Positions 9,270 to 17,642 of a stretch of 64,000 nt of DNA are shown piece after piece (position 1 is the first letter of the stretch; every line of letters starts with the position of its first letter). Both the position numbers and the translations under genes were made by a program. The stretch lies in the NCBI GenBank assembly GCA_938005545.1, contig CALKXV010000009.1, positions 294,936 to 358,935 of the forward strand. The letters run 5' to 3'. The notes beneath the pieces were generated by a model, which did not search any database, was not told the DNA's origin, and saw nothing but the letters and a program-made list of their open reading frames with translations. Source of the DNA: an uncultured Paracoccaceae bacterium. GTDB lineage: Bacteria; Pseudomonadota; Alphaproteobacteria; Rhodobacterales; Rhodobacteraceae.

Positions 9270-11162
9270 ATGGGATACAAAGACGTTTTCTCCGCTTGTA
9301 AAGCTGATCCGGAGAAATTCTGGCTGGAGGCCGCAGACGCCATCGATTGGGTCAAAAAGCCGACGCGCGCTCTTCATGCAGAAAATGCGCCGTTGTATGA
9401 ATGGTTCAAGGATAGCGAGGTCAACACGTGCTGGAATGCCGTTGATCGTCATGTGGAAGCCGGGCGCGGCGATCAAGATGCGATTATCTACGACAGCCCT
9501 GTGACCGACACCAAAGCGCGCATTACCTTTTCCGAGTTGAAAGTCCAAGTGGCGGCGCTTGCCGGGGCCTTGGCAGAAAAGGGCGTCACAAAGGGCGACC
9601 GTGTCATCATCTATATGCCCATGGTGCCCGAGGCGATAACGGCCATGCTGGCTTGTGCCCGGATCGGAGCCGTGCATTCGGTTGTCTTCGGCGGATTTGC
9701 CGCCAACGAACTGGCTGTGCGCATAGACGACGCAACACCAAAGGCCATTTTGGCGGGATCCTGCGGGATCGAGCCGGGCCGCGTTGTTGAATACAAACCC
9801 TTGCTTGACGAAGCCATTTCACTTGCGGATCACAAACCAGAGTTCTGCATTATTCTGCAACGTTCGCAGTGCCTTGCAAGTCTTGTCGATGGTCGCGACT
9901 TTGATTGGACCGCTATCACGTCGACGGCCAAACCCGTCGATTGCATTCCCGTTTCTGGAACGCATCCCGCTTATATCCTGTACACATCTGGTACGACCGG
10001 TGCGCCCAAAGGCGTCGTGCGTCCAACCGCTGGGCACATTGTCGCGCTGAACTGGACGATGAAGAACATCTACAACGTTGATCCGGGCGAAGTGTTCTGG
10101 GCTGCTTCCGATGTCGGCTGGGTCGTCGGCCACTCCTACATCTGTTACGGTCCGCTTATTCACGGCAACACCACCATTGTCTTTGAAGGCAAACCTGTCG
10201 GTACACCTGACGCCGGAACCTTTTGGCGCGTGATGCAGGACTATGATGTCAAAACCTTTTTCACCGCACCGACCGCGTTCCGAGCCATCAAACGCGAAGA
10301 CCCAAAGGGGCTGTTGATCAAGGATTACGATCTTTCGGGGCTGCGCGCGTTGTTTTTGGCGGGCGAACGTGCCGACCCTGACACTATTCTCTGGGCTCAA
10401 GATCAATTGGGCGTGCCGGTGATCGACCATTGGTGGCAAACTGAAACCGGATATCCGGCGGCTGCAAACCCACTTGGCATTGAAGCCATGCCCGTCAAAA
10501 TCGGCTCACCCTCGGTCGCGATGCCGGGCTATGACATTCAGGTTCTGGACGATGGCGGTCATCCTTTGCCAGCGGGCGAATTGGGTGCCATCGCTGCCAA
10601 GCTTCCGTTGCCGCCCGGGACGTTGCCAACGCTTTGGAACGCCGAAGACCGTTTTGTCAAAAGCTATCTCACCACATTTCCGGGGTACTATGAGACGGGC
10701 GATGCGGGTTACATCGACGACGACGGCTATCTTTACATCATGGCGCGCACCGATGACGTCATCAACGTCGCCGGTCATCGTCTATCGACCGGCGCGATGG
10801 AAGAAGTGCTGGCCGGTCATCCCGATGTCGCAGAATGTGCCGTGATCGGGGCCACCGACACGCTCAAAGGTCAGCTTCCACTGGGTTTCATCTGTACCAA
10901 CACGGGCACTGATCGGACCAACGAAGATATCGTTGCCGATTGTGTCGCGCGTGTTCGCGAGCAGATCGGACCTGTTGCCGCCTTCAAACACGCGGTGGTG
11001 GTGGATCGGTTGCCGAAGACCCGCTCAGGCAAAATCCTGCGCGGCATTATGGTTAAGATCGCCGACAGTCAGGACTATAAGATGCCCGCAACCATCGACG
11101 ATCCCGCAATCCTTGATGAAATCAAGGCCGCCCTCAAAACCATCGGATATGCGTCGCACTGA
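9270..11162 (+). CDS. prpE: propionyl-CoA synthetase (acyl-CoA synthetase)
   Basis: An adenylate-forming enzyme of about 630 residues, activating a short-chain acid (most likely propionate) to its CoA ester. The AMP-binding loop is YTSGTTGAPKGVVRP (about 235-249). The adenylation motif is DHWWQTETGYP, and the C-terminal lysine motif is PKTRSGKILRG, where the lysine is a known site of acetylation control in the family. GTG 9267 and ATG 9270 are adjacent; I took the ATG, about 8 bases after AGAGG. An acetyl-CoA synthetase is the main alternative, but the overall sequence reads closer to PrpE. Confidence 0.87.
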   Translation: MGYKDVFSACKADPEKFWLEAADAIDWVKKPTRALHAENAPLYEWFKDSEVNTCWNAVDRHVEAGRGDQDAIIYDSPVTDTKARITFSELKVQVAALAGALAEKGVTKGDRVIIYMPMVPEAITAMLACARIGAVHSVVFGGFAANELAVRIDDATPKAILAGSCGIEPGRVVEYKPLLDEAISLADHKPEFCIILQRSQCLASLVDGRDFDWTAITSTAKPVDCIPVSGTHPAYILYTSGTTGAPKGVVRPTAGHIVALNWTMKNIYNVDPGEVFWAASDVGWVVGHSYICYGPLIHGNTTIVFEGKPVGTPDAGTFWRVMQDYDVKTFFTAPTAFRAIKREDPKGLLIKDYDLSGLRALFLAGERADPDTILWAQDQLGVPVIDHWWQTETGYPAAANPLGIEAMPVKIGSPSVAMPGYDIQVLDDGGHPLPAGELGAIAAKLPLPPGTLPTLWNAEDRFVKSYLTTFPGYYETGDAGYIDDDGYLYIMARTDDVINVAGHRLSTGAMEEVLAGHPDVAECAVIGATDTLKGQLPLGFICTNTGTDRTNEDIVADCVARVREQIGPVAAFKHAVVVDRLPKTRSGKILRGIMVKIADSQDYKMPATIDDPAILDEIKAALKTIGYASH

Positions 11163-11220
11163 TAAGGCTTCTGCTGTCGTTCTTTGGTGCGGCATGTCGT
11201 TCGATTTTGTCTGCGAGACC

Positions 11221-11988
11221 TTAGACAAATTGCTCGCGGATAAGGCGTTCTGCCAGCCCATGACCGGGGTCGAACAGAATACGGTGTTGAACCGAGGGTT
11301 CGCTGCGGACTTCCACCCAAATGACATCCCGTACTGGTTTGCCATCTGCGTCAGCCATGACGGGGCGCTTTTCAGGGTTTAAGACGTCGAAACGAACCCG
11401 TGCCGCCCTTGGCAGCAATGCACCCCGCCAGCGTCTGGGCCGAAAGGGCGCAACGGCTGTCAGGGCCAGAACTTCCGATCCGATCGGCAAAATCGGGCCA
11501 TGTGCCGAATAGTTGTATGCCGTTGATCCTGCGGGTGTCGACACCAAGGCACCATCACAAACCAGTTCTTCCAGCCGCGGTTGCCCGTCAATGCTAATGC
11601 GAAGCCGTGCGGCCTGCGGGCCTTCGCGCAACAAGGATACTTCATTGATGGCAAGGCCTTCGTGAATGGCCCCGGCACCATCTTCGGCACGCATGCGCAA
11701 GGGATGGATCACGGCCTCTTCTGCTTCGGCCAAGCGATGGGGTAAATCTTCACCGCGGTATTCGTTCATCAGGAACCCCACGGTGCCGCGGTTCATTCCG
11801 TAAACCGGTTTTTCCAAGGGCTGCGCGTCTTTCAGGGTTTCCAGCATAAAACCATCGCCGCCCAATGCGACGACCACATCGGCCTCTTCGGGCGTGGTTT
11901 GTCCAAACCGTGCCGTCAATTCGGCCAAGGCCTCTTGAGCAACCCGCGCTTCACTGGCACGAAAAGATATGGCATTCGATGGACGCAT
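11221..11988 (-). CDS. nadK: NAD kinase
   Basis: Phosphorylates NAD to NADP. The 255-residue protein has the diagnostic VVALGGDGFMLETL (about 45-58), the GMNRGTVGFLMNEY motif, and DGALVSTPAGSTAYNYSAHG. It is slightly short at the N-terminus, as is usual for alphaproteobacterial NadK. The ribosome site GGAGG lies 5 bases before ATG 11988. It is convergent with prpE (58 bp apart) and divergent from glyA. Confidence 0.95.
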   Translation of the reverse strand: MRPSNAISFRASEARVAQEALAELTARFGQTTPEEADVVVALGGDGFMLETLKDAQPLEKPVYGMNRGTVGFLMNEYRGEDLPHRLAEAEEAVIHPLRMRAEDGAGAIHEGLAINEVSLLREGPQAARLRISIDGQPRLEELVCDGALVSTPAGSTAYNYSAHGPILPIGSEVLALTAVAPFRPRRWRGALLPRAARVRFDVLNPEKRPVMADADGKPVRDVIWVEVRSEPSVQHRILFDPGHGLAERLIREQFV

Positions 11989-12137
11989 CTCGTCCTCCCC
12001 TATTCCCGGCCACGATTGCCCGCCAAAGACGGAAACTCAAGGCCGAGACGACTGGTCGCGCCAAAATGATGGTTTCCGAGCTTTTCGTGCCGGTTCAATG
12101 GGTTTAGAACGCAGCCAACTTACTCAGGAGCATGCCC

Positions 12138-13433
12138 ATGAACGCCCCGCATCGTGACGCTGGTTTTTTCACCGAGACACTTTCTGCCCGCGATCCCGAA
12201 CTATTCGACGCGGTCACATCCGAACTTGGCCGCCAGCGCAACGAGATCGAGCTGATCGCCTCGGAAAACATCGTTTCTGCCGCCGTTCTTGAGGCGCAAG
12301 GCACTGTTTTGACGAATAAATATGCCGAAGGCTATCCCGGAAAGCGGTATTACGGTGGCTGCCAGTACGTCGACATCGCCGAAACACTGGCCATCGAACG
12401 CGCGAAAGAGCTGTTCAACGCCGGTTTCGCCAATGTTCAACCGAACTCGGGCAGTCAGATGAACCAAGCGGTGTTTCTGGCCCTTCTTAAACCCGGCGAC
12501 ACCTTCATGGGGCTTGATCTGAATTCAGGCGGTCACCTGACACACGGCTCGCCGGTGAATATGTCGGGCAAGTGGTTCAACGTTGTGTCTTATGGTGTGC
12601 GGCAACAGGACAACCAGTTGGATATGGACGACGTGCGCGCAAAAGCCCGCGAACACAAACCCAAGCTGATCATCGCAGGTGGCACAGCTTATTCCCGGAC
12701 ATGGGACTGGGCCGCGTTTCGCGAGATCGCGGACGAGGTTGGGGCATACCTTCATGTCGACATGGCGCATATTGCGGGGCTTGTTGCCGGTGGCCAGCAC
12801 CCCTCGCCCGTGCCCCATGCGCATGTTGTGACATCGACGACCCACAAATCCCTGCGCGGTCCACGTGGCGGTTTGATCCTGACCAATGATGCAGACATCG
12901 CAAAAAAGGTAAATTCAGCCGTGTTTCCCGGGCTTCAAGGTGGCCCCTTGATGCATGTTATCGCAGCGAAGGCGGTGGCTTTCGCTGAAGCGCTTCGCCC
13001 CGAGTTCAAAGATTACGCCGCAGCCGTTGTGGCCAATGCAAACGCAATGGCCGATGAGTTGATGAAAGGTGGCATCGACATCGTTTCAGGCGGAACAGAT
13101 AACCACCTGATGCTTGCCGATCTTCGTCCCAAGGGCGTCACCGGGAAAGCCGCCGAAGCCGCATTGGGCCGTGCGCATATCACATGCAACAAAAACGGTG
13201 TGCCTTTTGATCCGGAAAAACCCTTTGTAACCAGCGGCATCCGCCTTGGCACACCTGCGGGCACCACCCGTGGTTTCGGTGTGCCCGAGTTCCGCGAAAT
13301 TGCCGCTTGGATCGTCAAAGTCACAGACGGGCTCGCTCAGAACGGCGAAGACGGTAATTCGGAAATCGAAGCCCAGGTGCGTGCGGAAGTTTCTGCGTTG
13401 TGTGCGCGGTTCCCGCTTTACCCAAACCTCTGA
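12138..13433 (+). CDS. glyA: serine hydroxymethyltransferase
   Basis: Interconverts serine and glycine with tetrahydrofolate, supplying one-carbon units. The 431-residue PLP enzyme carries [11 protein letters not shown] near the N-terminus and the Schiff-base lysine in [13 protein letters not shown] (about 230). The start is set at ATG 12138 because AGGAG (12126-12130) stands 7 bases before it; an in-frame ATG at 12132 would leave only one base. No glycine-riboswitch-like structure was recognised in the 149 bp between the divergent nadK and glyA starts. Confidence 0.97.
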   Translation: MNAPHRDAGFFTETLSARDPELFDAVTSELGRQRNEIELIASENIVSAAVLEAQGTVLTNKYAEGYPGKRYYGGCQYVDIAETLAIERAKELFNAGFANVQPNSGSQMNQAVFLALLKPGDTFMGLDLNSGGHLTHGSPVNMSGKWFNVVSYGVRQQDNQLDMDDVRAKAREHKPKLIIAGGTAYSRTWDWAAFREIADEVGAYLHVDMAHIAGLVAGGQHPSPVPHAHVVTSTTHKSLRGPRGGLILTNDADIAKKVNSAVFPGLQGGPLMHVIAAKAVAFAEALRPEFKDYAAAVVANANAMADELMKGGIDIVSGGTDNHLMLADLRPKGVTGKAAEAALGRAHITCNKNGVPFDPEKPFVTSGIRLGTPAGTTRGFGVPEFREIAAWIVKVTDGLAQNGEDGNSEIEAQVRAEVSALCARFPLYPNL

Positions 13434-13442
13434 TCCACCAGT

Positions 13443-13468
13443 GCCTGCGTCGCGAAAGCGGCGCGGGC
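13443..13468. terminator. GC-rich hairpin with GAAA tetraloop after glyA
   Basis: Eleven base pairs (two G-U when read as RNA on the plus strand) close on a GAAA loop: 13443-13453 pairs with 13458-13468. It begins 9 bases after the glyA stop and lies between convergent genes. There is no clear T-run after it, so it may be a processing or stability hairpin rather than a classical intrinsic terminator. Confidence 0.5.
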
Positions 13469-13482
13469 TGGCCCTGTGGCGA

Positions 13483-13848
13483 TCAATCGAGATAGCCGCT
13501 TGTGGTCAACAAATAAAATAGCACCACAGCAATCACGAAGACGACAAATCCTATCTTGGCCAGAAAATCCAAAACCTCACCGCGACGAACCGCTTTGGGG
13601 TCTTGTCGATCCAGGAATTTCCGCAACTTCCGCTCCGAACGCAAAAGCGCCTTTTCATCGACCAATCGTTCCAATCGCGGATGCTGCGTCAACGTCTCGG
13701 CAGCACTGATCTTTTCGGCTTCGCGGCGCAAATGTTTGGGCAGGCGTCGGCCAGCCTTTGCAGTGACGTCCGCAAGCGTATCGCCCTTCACGCGAAGCTG
13801 AGAGGCCATGTATTCCGCTAACCCATTTGCTTGATCTTTGACATCCAT
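13483..13848 (-). CDS. small protein with C-terminal membrane anchor, function unknown
   Basis: A 121-residue protein, strongly basic and charged for most of its length, likely helical, ending in one hydrophobic segment at about residues 94-116 (AKIGFVVFVIAVVLFYLLTT). This suggests a tail-anchored cytoplasmic domain. No catalytic motif was recognised. It is convergent with glyA and divergent from the alpha/beta hydrolase. The long open frame, plausible start and membrane tail support a real gene. I cannot assign a function. Confidence 0.65.
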   Translation of the reverse strand: MDVKDQANGLAEYMASQLRVKGDTLADVTAKAGRRLPKHLRREAEKISAAETLTQHPRLERLVDEKALLRSERKLRKFLDRQDPKAVRRGEVLDFLAKIGFVVFVIAVVLFYLLTTSGYLD

Positions 13849-13890
13849 GATGTGACTGGCGATACCCCGATCTGGGCGCTATGAAAAGCC

Positions 13891-14640
13891 ATGCTGAACT
13901 CGATCATTCATGGCACAACCACTGACCACCCCCCGCTTCTGATCGCCCATGGTCTGTTTGGCTCGGCGCGAAACTGGGGCGTAATCGCCAAACGCCTGTC
14001 GCAGGATCGCCAAGTCACCACCGTCGATATGCGCAACCATGGCGACAGCGCGCGGAGAAACACCAACAGCTATCTCGATATGGCCAACGACCTGGCTGAA
14101 ATCACGCCCAAGGGGGGTGACATTCTAGGCCATTCCATGGGCGGCAAAGCCGTGATGGCCCTTGCTTTGATGCAACCAAAGCATCTTCGCCGGATCGTCA
14201 TCGCCGACATCGCGCCTGTCGCCTATTCCCACTCGCAACAGCCGATGATCGACGCCATGCGCAAAGTTGATCTGACCACCATCGAGAAACGCAGTGATGC
14301 GGACGCCCAGCTGGCCGAACACATCGATGAGCCCGGCGTTCGCGCGTTTCTTCTTCAATCGCTGGACGTTACGGCTCGCCGCTGGAAACTGAACCTCGAC
14401 GTCCTTCAGGCCGAGATGGAAAACATCATTGGGTTCCCCGATCTGGATGGACGCTTTGAAGGACCTGCGCTTTTTCTGACCGGCGCAAACAGTGATTATG
14501 TGACGCGCGCGCATCGCCCTCGTATTAAATCTTTGTTCCCAAAGGCACGCTTCGCCAAACTTCCGGATGCGGGGCATTGGCTGCATGCAGATAAACCCCG
14601 CGAATTCGAAGGCACTGTTGCGGCATTTCTCAACGGTTGA
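13891..14640 (+). CDS. alpha/beta hydrolase (YbfF-like esterase)
   Basis: A 249-residue serine hydrolase. The oxyanion segment LLIAHGLFGSARNW is near the N-terminus, the nucleophile elbow is GHSMGGKA (about 85-92), and the catalytic His is in LPDAGHWLHADKP near the C-terminus. The pattern is that of the YbfF group of acyl-thioester or ester hydrolases, whose natural substrates are mostly unknown. It stands alone on the plus strand; the lipoprotein-like gene 80 bp downstream may be co-transcribed. Confidence 0.85.
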   Translation: MLNSIIHGTTTDHPPLLIAHGLFGSARNWGVIAKRLSQDRQVTTVDMRNHGDSARRNTNSYLDMANDLAEITPKGGDILGHSMGGKAVMALALMQPKHLRRIVIADIAPVAYSHSQQPMIDAMRKVDLTTIEKRSDADAQLAEHIDEPGVRAFLLQSLDVTARRWKLNLDVLQAEMENIIGFPDLDGRFEGPALFLTGANSDYVTRAHRPRIKSLFPKARFAKLPDAGHWLHADKPREFEGTVAAFLNG

Positions 14641-14720
14641 AAACGGCAACCGGGCGCTGATAAACAAGCGTGTACAAAATGCGCAAATCGGCCATACTGA
14701 TCAAAACGATTGGAGCGAGC

Positions 14721-14858
14721 ATGTCCAAATTCCTTCTTTCCGCCGCCCTCTTAGTCAGCGCGTTTGCGACATCGGGCTGCGTCCCTTTGGTGATTGGCGC
14801 AGGTGGCGCGATTGCAGCTGATACGATTGCCGAAGATAATGGCGGCGATCTGTTCTAG
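14721..14858 (+). CDS. very small lipoprotein-like exported peptide
   Basis: A 45-residue product starting MSKFLLSAALLVSAFATSGC. It has a short basic start, a hydrophobic core and a Cys at residue 20 that could be lipidated. The -3 position is Thr rather than Leu, so the lipobox is imperfect. The mature part is only about 25 residues with a Gly/Ala-rich stretch. A GGAG ribosome site (14712-14715) supports this start over an in-frame ATG at 14670. It resembles small entericidin-like or YmdF-like envelope peptides only in architecture. Confidence 0.6.
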   Translation: MSKFLLSAALLVSAFATSGCVPLVIGAGGAIAADTIAEDNGGDLF

Positions 14859-15119
14859 GCGAACCGTCTCAGGCAAGTATTGCGATGCGCTCACCCAAGG
14901 CGCCAAAGGTGAGCAGAACCGCTGACAGCACATTTAAAGCGTTGAGGTTGCGGGACTTTGCGGCCTTTCGCATTTTATCCTTTGAATTCAACCGGCTCAT
15001 ATTTTTCCGTACACGTCTTACAATTTATGCACGTGGACGTGAGGGAAAGAGATCAGCCTTGATTTGCGATACAGCGGGCGGCCTGCGTAGAATTGTCGCA
15101 CTGTAGGAGCACTCGTCGA

Positions 15120-15470
15120 ATGAAATATCTGATCTGGGCCGCGATGGGGATCATCTCTGCTGTGATGGTGGTGGGCGGGATCGCACACCTGACAGACGCC
15201 GAGATGTCGCACGAGAGCTTCACACGACTTGGACTACCCAATTGGTTTGGTTACTTTTTTGGTGTCTGCGAGGTGCTGGGCGGGATCGGGCTTTGGATCC
15301 GGCAAACCTCGTGGATTTCCGCCTGTGGGATCGCAATCATCATGGTCGGAGCGCTGTTTTACCACGTATCCTTCCCGCCCTTTTGGGCCGGCGTCCCAGC
15401 GATGATCGTCATGCTTTGCTCGATCTTCATTATGACCAGCAATTCCGGCGGCGTGGCCAGCGAAGCGTGA
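15120..15470 (+). CDS. DoxX-like four-helix membrane protein
   Basis: A 116-residue integral membrane protein with about four hydrophobic segments, covering the N-terminus, about 40-60, 65-85 and 88-105. The layout, with a charged segment between the first two helices (THLGLPNWFGYFFGVCE-like region, about 36-52), fits the DoxX/DoxX-like group. The ribosome site TAGGAG stands about 8 bases before ATG 15120. About 260 bp lie between it and the upstream lipoprotein gene; I see no gene or clear structure there. Confidence 0.65.
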   Translation: MKYLIWAAMGIISAVMVVGGIAHLTDAEMSHESFTRLGLPNWFGYFFGVCEVLGGIGLWIRQTSWISACGIAIIMVGALFYHVSFPPFWAGVPAMIVMLCSIFIMTSNSGGVASEA

Positions 15471-15492
15471 ACGCAACCTTACCTGTACGTGC

Positions 15493-15512
15493 GCACGAAT
15501 GGGATTTCGTGC
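15493..15512. terminator. hairpin after the DoxX-like gene
   Basis: A perfect 7-bp inverted repeat, GCACGAA and TTCGTGC, with a 6-base loop, begins 23 bases after the DoxX-like stop. No strong T-run follows. It could terminate that transcript or serve as an operator for the Phd/YefM-like gene whose start is about 70 bases further on. Confidence 0.35.
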
Positions 15513-15580
15513 AGGTTTGTGCGTCATTCTGACCCCCGTTTTTCCGTTTTGTACGGACTTTCGAACGCACGGGTTAACAG

Positions 15581-15862
15581 ATGATCAATTATGACGACCA
15601 CGACACCAACATGATCACACGCGTCACCGTGACAGAATTCCGCAAATATCTGGCCCGGTATATCGCCACGGTCCGATATGGCAGCGACTACGTTTGCATC
15701 AGACGAAAAGGCCAAGACCCGGTCTATCTGATCAGCCAAGCGGACATGGATTTGATCTGGGAACGCCGGGACGATCTGGAAGTCGGCCCGCGAAACGAAG
15801 ACGGACAGCGTTCGGGAAACGGGCTGATGAACCTGTGGCGGGACGTTTTGAGCAGTCGCTAA
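15581..15862 (+). CDS. orphan Phd/YefM-like antitoxin-fold protein
   Basis: A 93-residue protein. From MITRVTVTEFRKYLARYI onward it follows the Phd/YefM pattern: a beta strand, a helix with EFRK, then a basic strand region YVCIRRKGQDPVYLISQADM ending in a helix. These proteins normally repress their own operon and neutralise a toxin encoded next to them. No Doc, YoeB or RelE-like reading frame lies beside it. An in-frame ATG at 15611 is an alternative start; neither has a convincing ribosome site. It may be a solitary regulator or the remnant of a toxin-antitoxin pair. Confidence 0.55.
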   Translation: MINYDDHDTNMITRVTVTEFRKYLARYIATVRYGSDYVCIRRKGQDPVYLISQADMDLIWERRDDLEVGPRNEDGQRSGNGLMNLWRDVLSSR

Positions 15863-15865
15863 AGC

Positions 15866-16054
15866 CTAGCCACCCGCCGCTTTGACAATGCCCGTGATCG
15901 CGGGTTTCGCGGAATTTGAATAGCCTTGAATGGCACTCGAGCCAGAACCACCGCCAAACCCACCGCCGCCCCCGGACAGGCGAACGGTCCCCGTTTTGTC
16001 GAGGTAATAGAGCGCACCGGCCCCAATGACGAGGATCGCAAGAAGGCGTGTCAT
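15866..16054 (-). CDS. small glycine-rich single-pass membrane protein
   Basis: A 62-residue product with a hydrophobic N-terminus (MTRLLAILVIGAGALYYL), then a Gly/Ser-rich stretch (about 27-40) and a short tail. The architecture suggests an exported or membrane-anchored peptide. There is no family I recognise. It is convergent with the antitoxin-like gene, three bases apart, and lies downstream of another very small membrane protein on the same strand. Confidence 0.45.
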   Translation of the reverse strand: MTRLLAILVIGAGALYYLDKTGTVRLSGGGGGFGGGSGSSAIQGYSNSAKPAITGIVKAAGG

Positions 16055-16110
16055 GGCGACAGTCTAGGCGGCAATTATGGCGAAAATTCGAGTGGTGTCG
16101 CGGGCGAGGT

Positions 16111-16224
16111 TTACTCGTCGCGCTTCTTCATCGTGCGCGAAATCACAACATAGAGCAGAACAACACCGCACAGGAAACCTGCGATGGCAATCGGGGAGCC
16201 GAAGATATTTGAAAGAAATTCCAT
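16111..16224 (-). CDS. 37-residue single-pass membrane protein
   Basis: Translating the minus strand from ATG 16224 gives 37 residues: a short start, one hydrophobic helix (about 9-29, SPIAIAGFLCGVVLLYVVIS) and a basic tail RTMKKRDE. That layout, with a positive-inside C-terminus, is typical of small regulatory or assembly membrane proteins. AAGG stands about 8 bases before the start. It lies 56 bp upstream of the glycine-rich small protein on the same strand, so the two may be co-transcribed. The function is unknown. Confidence 0.5.
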   Translation of the reverse strand: MEFLSNIFGSPIAIAGFLCGVVLLYVVISRTMKKRDE

Positions 16225-16315
16225 TTAGATGGCCTTTGGTTTTGGTCCAGCTCTGGGGTGATATGGGGGGAATGTGGCGGAAGTTGGGTTCGATCTATGT
16301 TTGGAGCCGAGAGAC

Positions 16316-16446
16316 TTATAGGAAGCTATAACTCGGAACTCGGAGTTCATACCTTATCTCGCCAAACTATAAACTTGTCAGCCTACTCTATAGGAAGCTA
16401 TAAGGTCCCTCTCGAGGTTCATACCTTTCCTCAAGAAACTATGAAC
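16316..16446. repeat. two-copy 72-bp imperfect tandem repeat with internal hairpins
   Basis: TATAGGAAGCTATA occurs at 16317-16330 and again at 16389-16402. GTTCATACCTT occurs at 16345 and 16417, and AAACTAT at 16364 and 16436. All three pairs are offset by exactly 72 bases, so this is one duplicated unit. Within each unit, TATAG-GAAG-CTATA can form a tetraloop hairpin. In the second unit GTTCATA (16417-16423) pairs with TATGAAC (16440-16446). The block is AT-rich and ends 23 bases before the Fic start. It is a candidate operator or leader for that gene. Confidence 0.75.
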
Positions 16447-16469
16447 TCACAGGCGAGGAGCTACAAAAA

Positions 16470-17642
16470 TTGAACTACGACGACTTTTCAGAAAATTCAC
16501 CCGGAAAGTTAGTGCCAACTGTGTTCGATGCAAAGGCATTCCTACCCGATCCGTTGCCCCCAACATTTGATCTAGCCGAAGTTACGTTAACTCTGGCCGA
16601 AGCATCGTCCGCATTGGGAGAACTCAAAGGCGCATGCCGAAGGTTGGCCAACCCATATATTTTTATACGTCCTCTCCAACGGCTCGAAGCTCAGACGTCG
16701 TCAGCTATGGAAGGCACGCACACGACTGCGGACAAGCTTGCTTTCGCGGAGGCAGGATTCGAGGACCAATCCGATACACAAACTCAAGAGGTCTCAAACT
16801 ATGTTCGTGCGCTTCGCGACGCCACGAATACAATCTCTGACTATCCAATAACACACAGAATTATACGAGCGGCGCACTTTACTTTGCTAAACGGCGTCGG
16901 GCGCGAGCGAGGCGAAGACAAGTTGCCGGGAGAATTCAAACGGGATCAAAACATGATAGGAGGGCGCACTCTCGAATCTGCACGCTTCATCCCTGTCCCA
17001 CCTGCAAACACCGCAGACTGCATTAGTCGCCTGGAAGAATTCATAAACGCTGACAGAGATCCTAAACTTGCGCTGGTGGACATTGCGTTAACACACTACC
17101 AATTCGAAACGATCCATCCATTTGCTGATGGAAACGGCAGAGTTGGACGAATGCTAATTTCTCTAATGGCCATGTCCAAAGGTTTGCTGGAAGTTCCCGC
17201 TTTATTTGTAAGCCCAGCGCTAGAAGGCGTGAAAGACGAATACATCGATCGTATGTACCGAGTTTCTGCGTTTGGAGAATGGGCGGAGTGGCTCAATTTC
17301 TTTTTCGGCGCAGTGGCAAGTACAGCCAAGAACACAGTTGACACCATTGATCGAATAATTGCTTTGCAAGAAAACTTCAAAGATCATGCGAGGGCAAACT
17401 CGCGCTCAAGCAACGTCTTGACAGCAATAGACAGGCTCTTTGATGCCCCTGTTGTTCGAGCGAGTGACCTTTCGCAACAATTGAAAGTTACGGATGCCGC
17501 CGCTCGAAGCATACTGGCGAAACTGGTCGAACTGGAGATAATCGCAGAAGTCGATGTTTATCCAAAAGCGTGGATTTCCATGGAGATTATCCGCCTTTCC
17601 GAACCAGCGAATGCAGTCACCCGTCCATTTTCAATGCGTTAA
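16470..17642 (+). CDS. Fic-domain AMPylase with N-terminal inhibitory helix
   Basis: A 390-residue Fic/DOC protein that is expected to transfer AMP (or another nucleotide part) to target proteins. The active loop [12 protein letters not shown] (216-227) matches the full HxFx(D/E)GNGRxxR motif. SSAMEG (77-82) fits the (S/T)xxxE(G/N) inhibitory helix, placing it in the self-inhibited class with the helix N-terminal to the Fic core. The last 90 residues look like a winged-helix domain ([21 protein letters not shown]). The start is TTG 16470, behind GAGGAG. It is visibly more AT-rich than its neighbours and overlaps the convergent lepA by 26 bases. This suggests lateral acquisition. Confidence 0.9.
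   Translation: MNYDDFSENSPGKLVPTVFDAKAFLPDPLPPTFDLAEVTLTLAEASSALGELKGACRRLANPYIFIRPLQRLEAQTSSAMEGTHTTADKLAFAEAGFEDQSDTQTQEVSNYVRALRDATNTISDYPITHRIIRAAHFTLLNGVGRERGEDKLPGEFKRDQNMIGGRTLESARFIPVPPANTADCISRLEEFINADRDPKLALVDIALTHYQFETIHPFADGNGRVGRMLISLMAMSKGLLEVPALFVSPALEGVKDEYIDRMYRVSAFGEWAEWLNFFFGAVASTAKNTVDTIDRIIALQENFKDHARANSRSSNVLTAIDRLFDAPVVRASDLSQQLKVTDAAARSILAKLVELEIIAEVDVYPKAWISMEIIRLSEPANAVTRPFSMR

Noticed and set aside
11989..12137. glycine or other riboswitch before glyA
   Set aside because: I looked for conserved glycine-riboswitch and THF-type cores in the 149 bp and found none.
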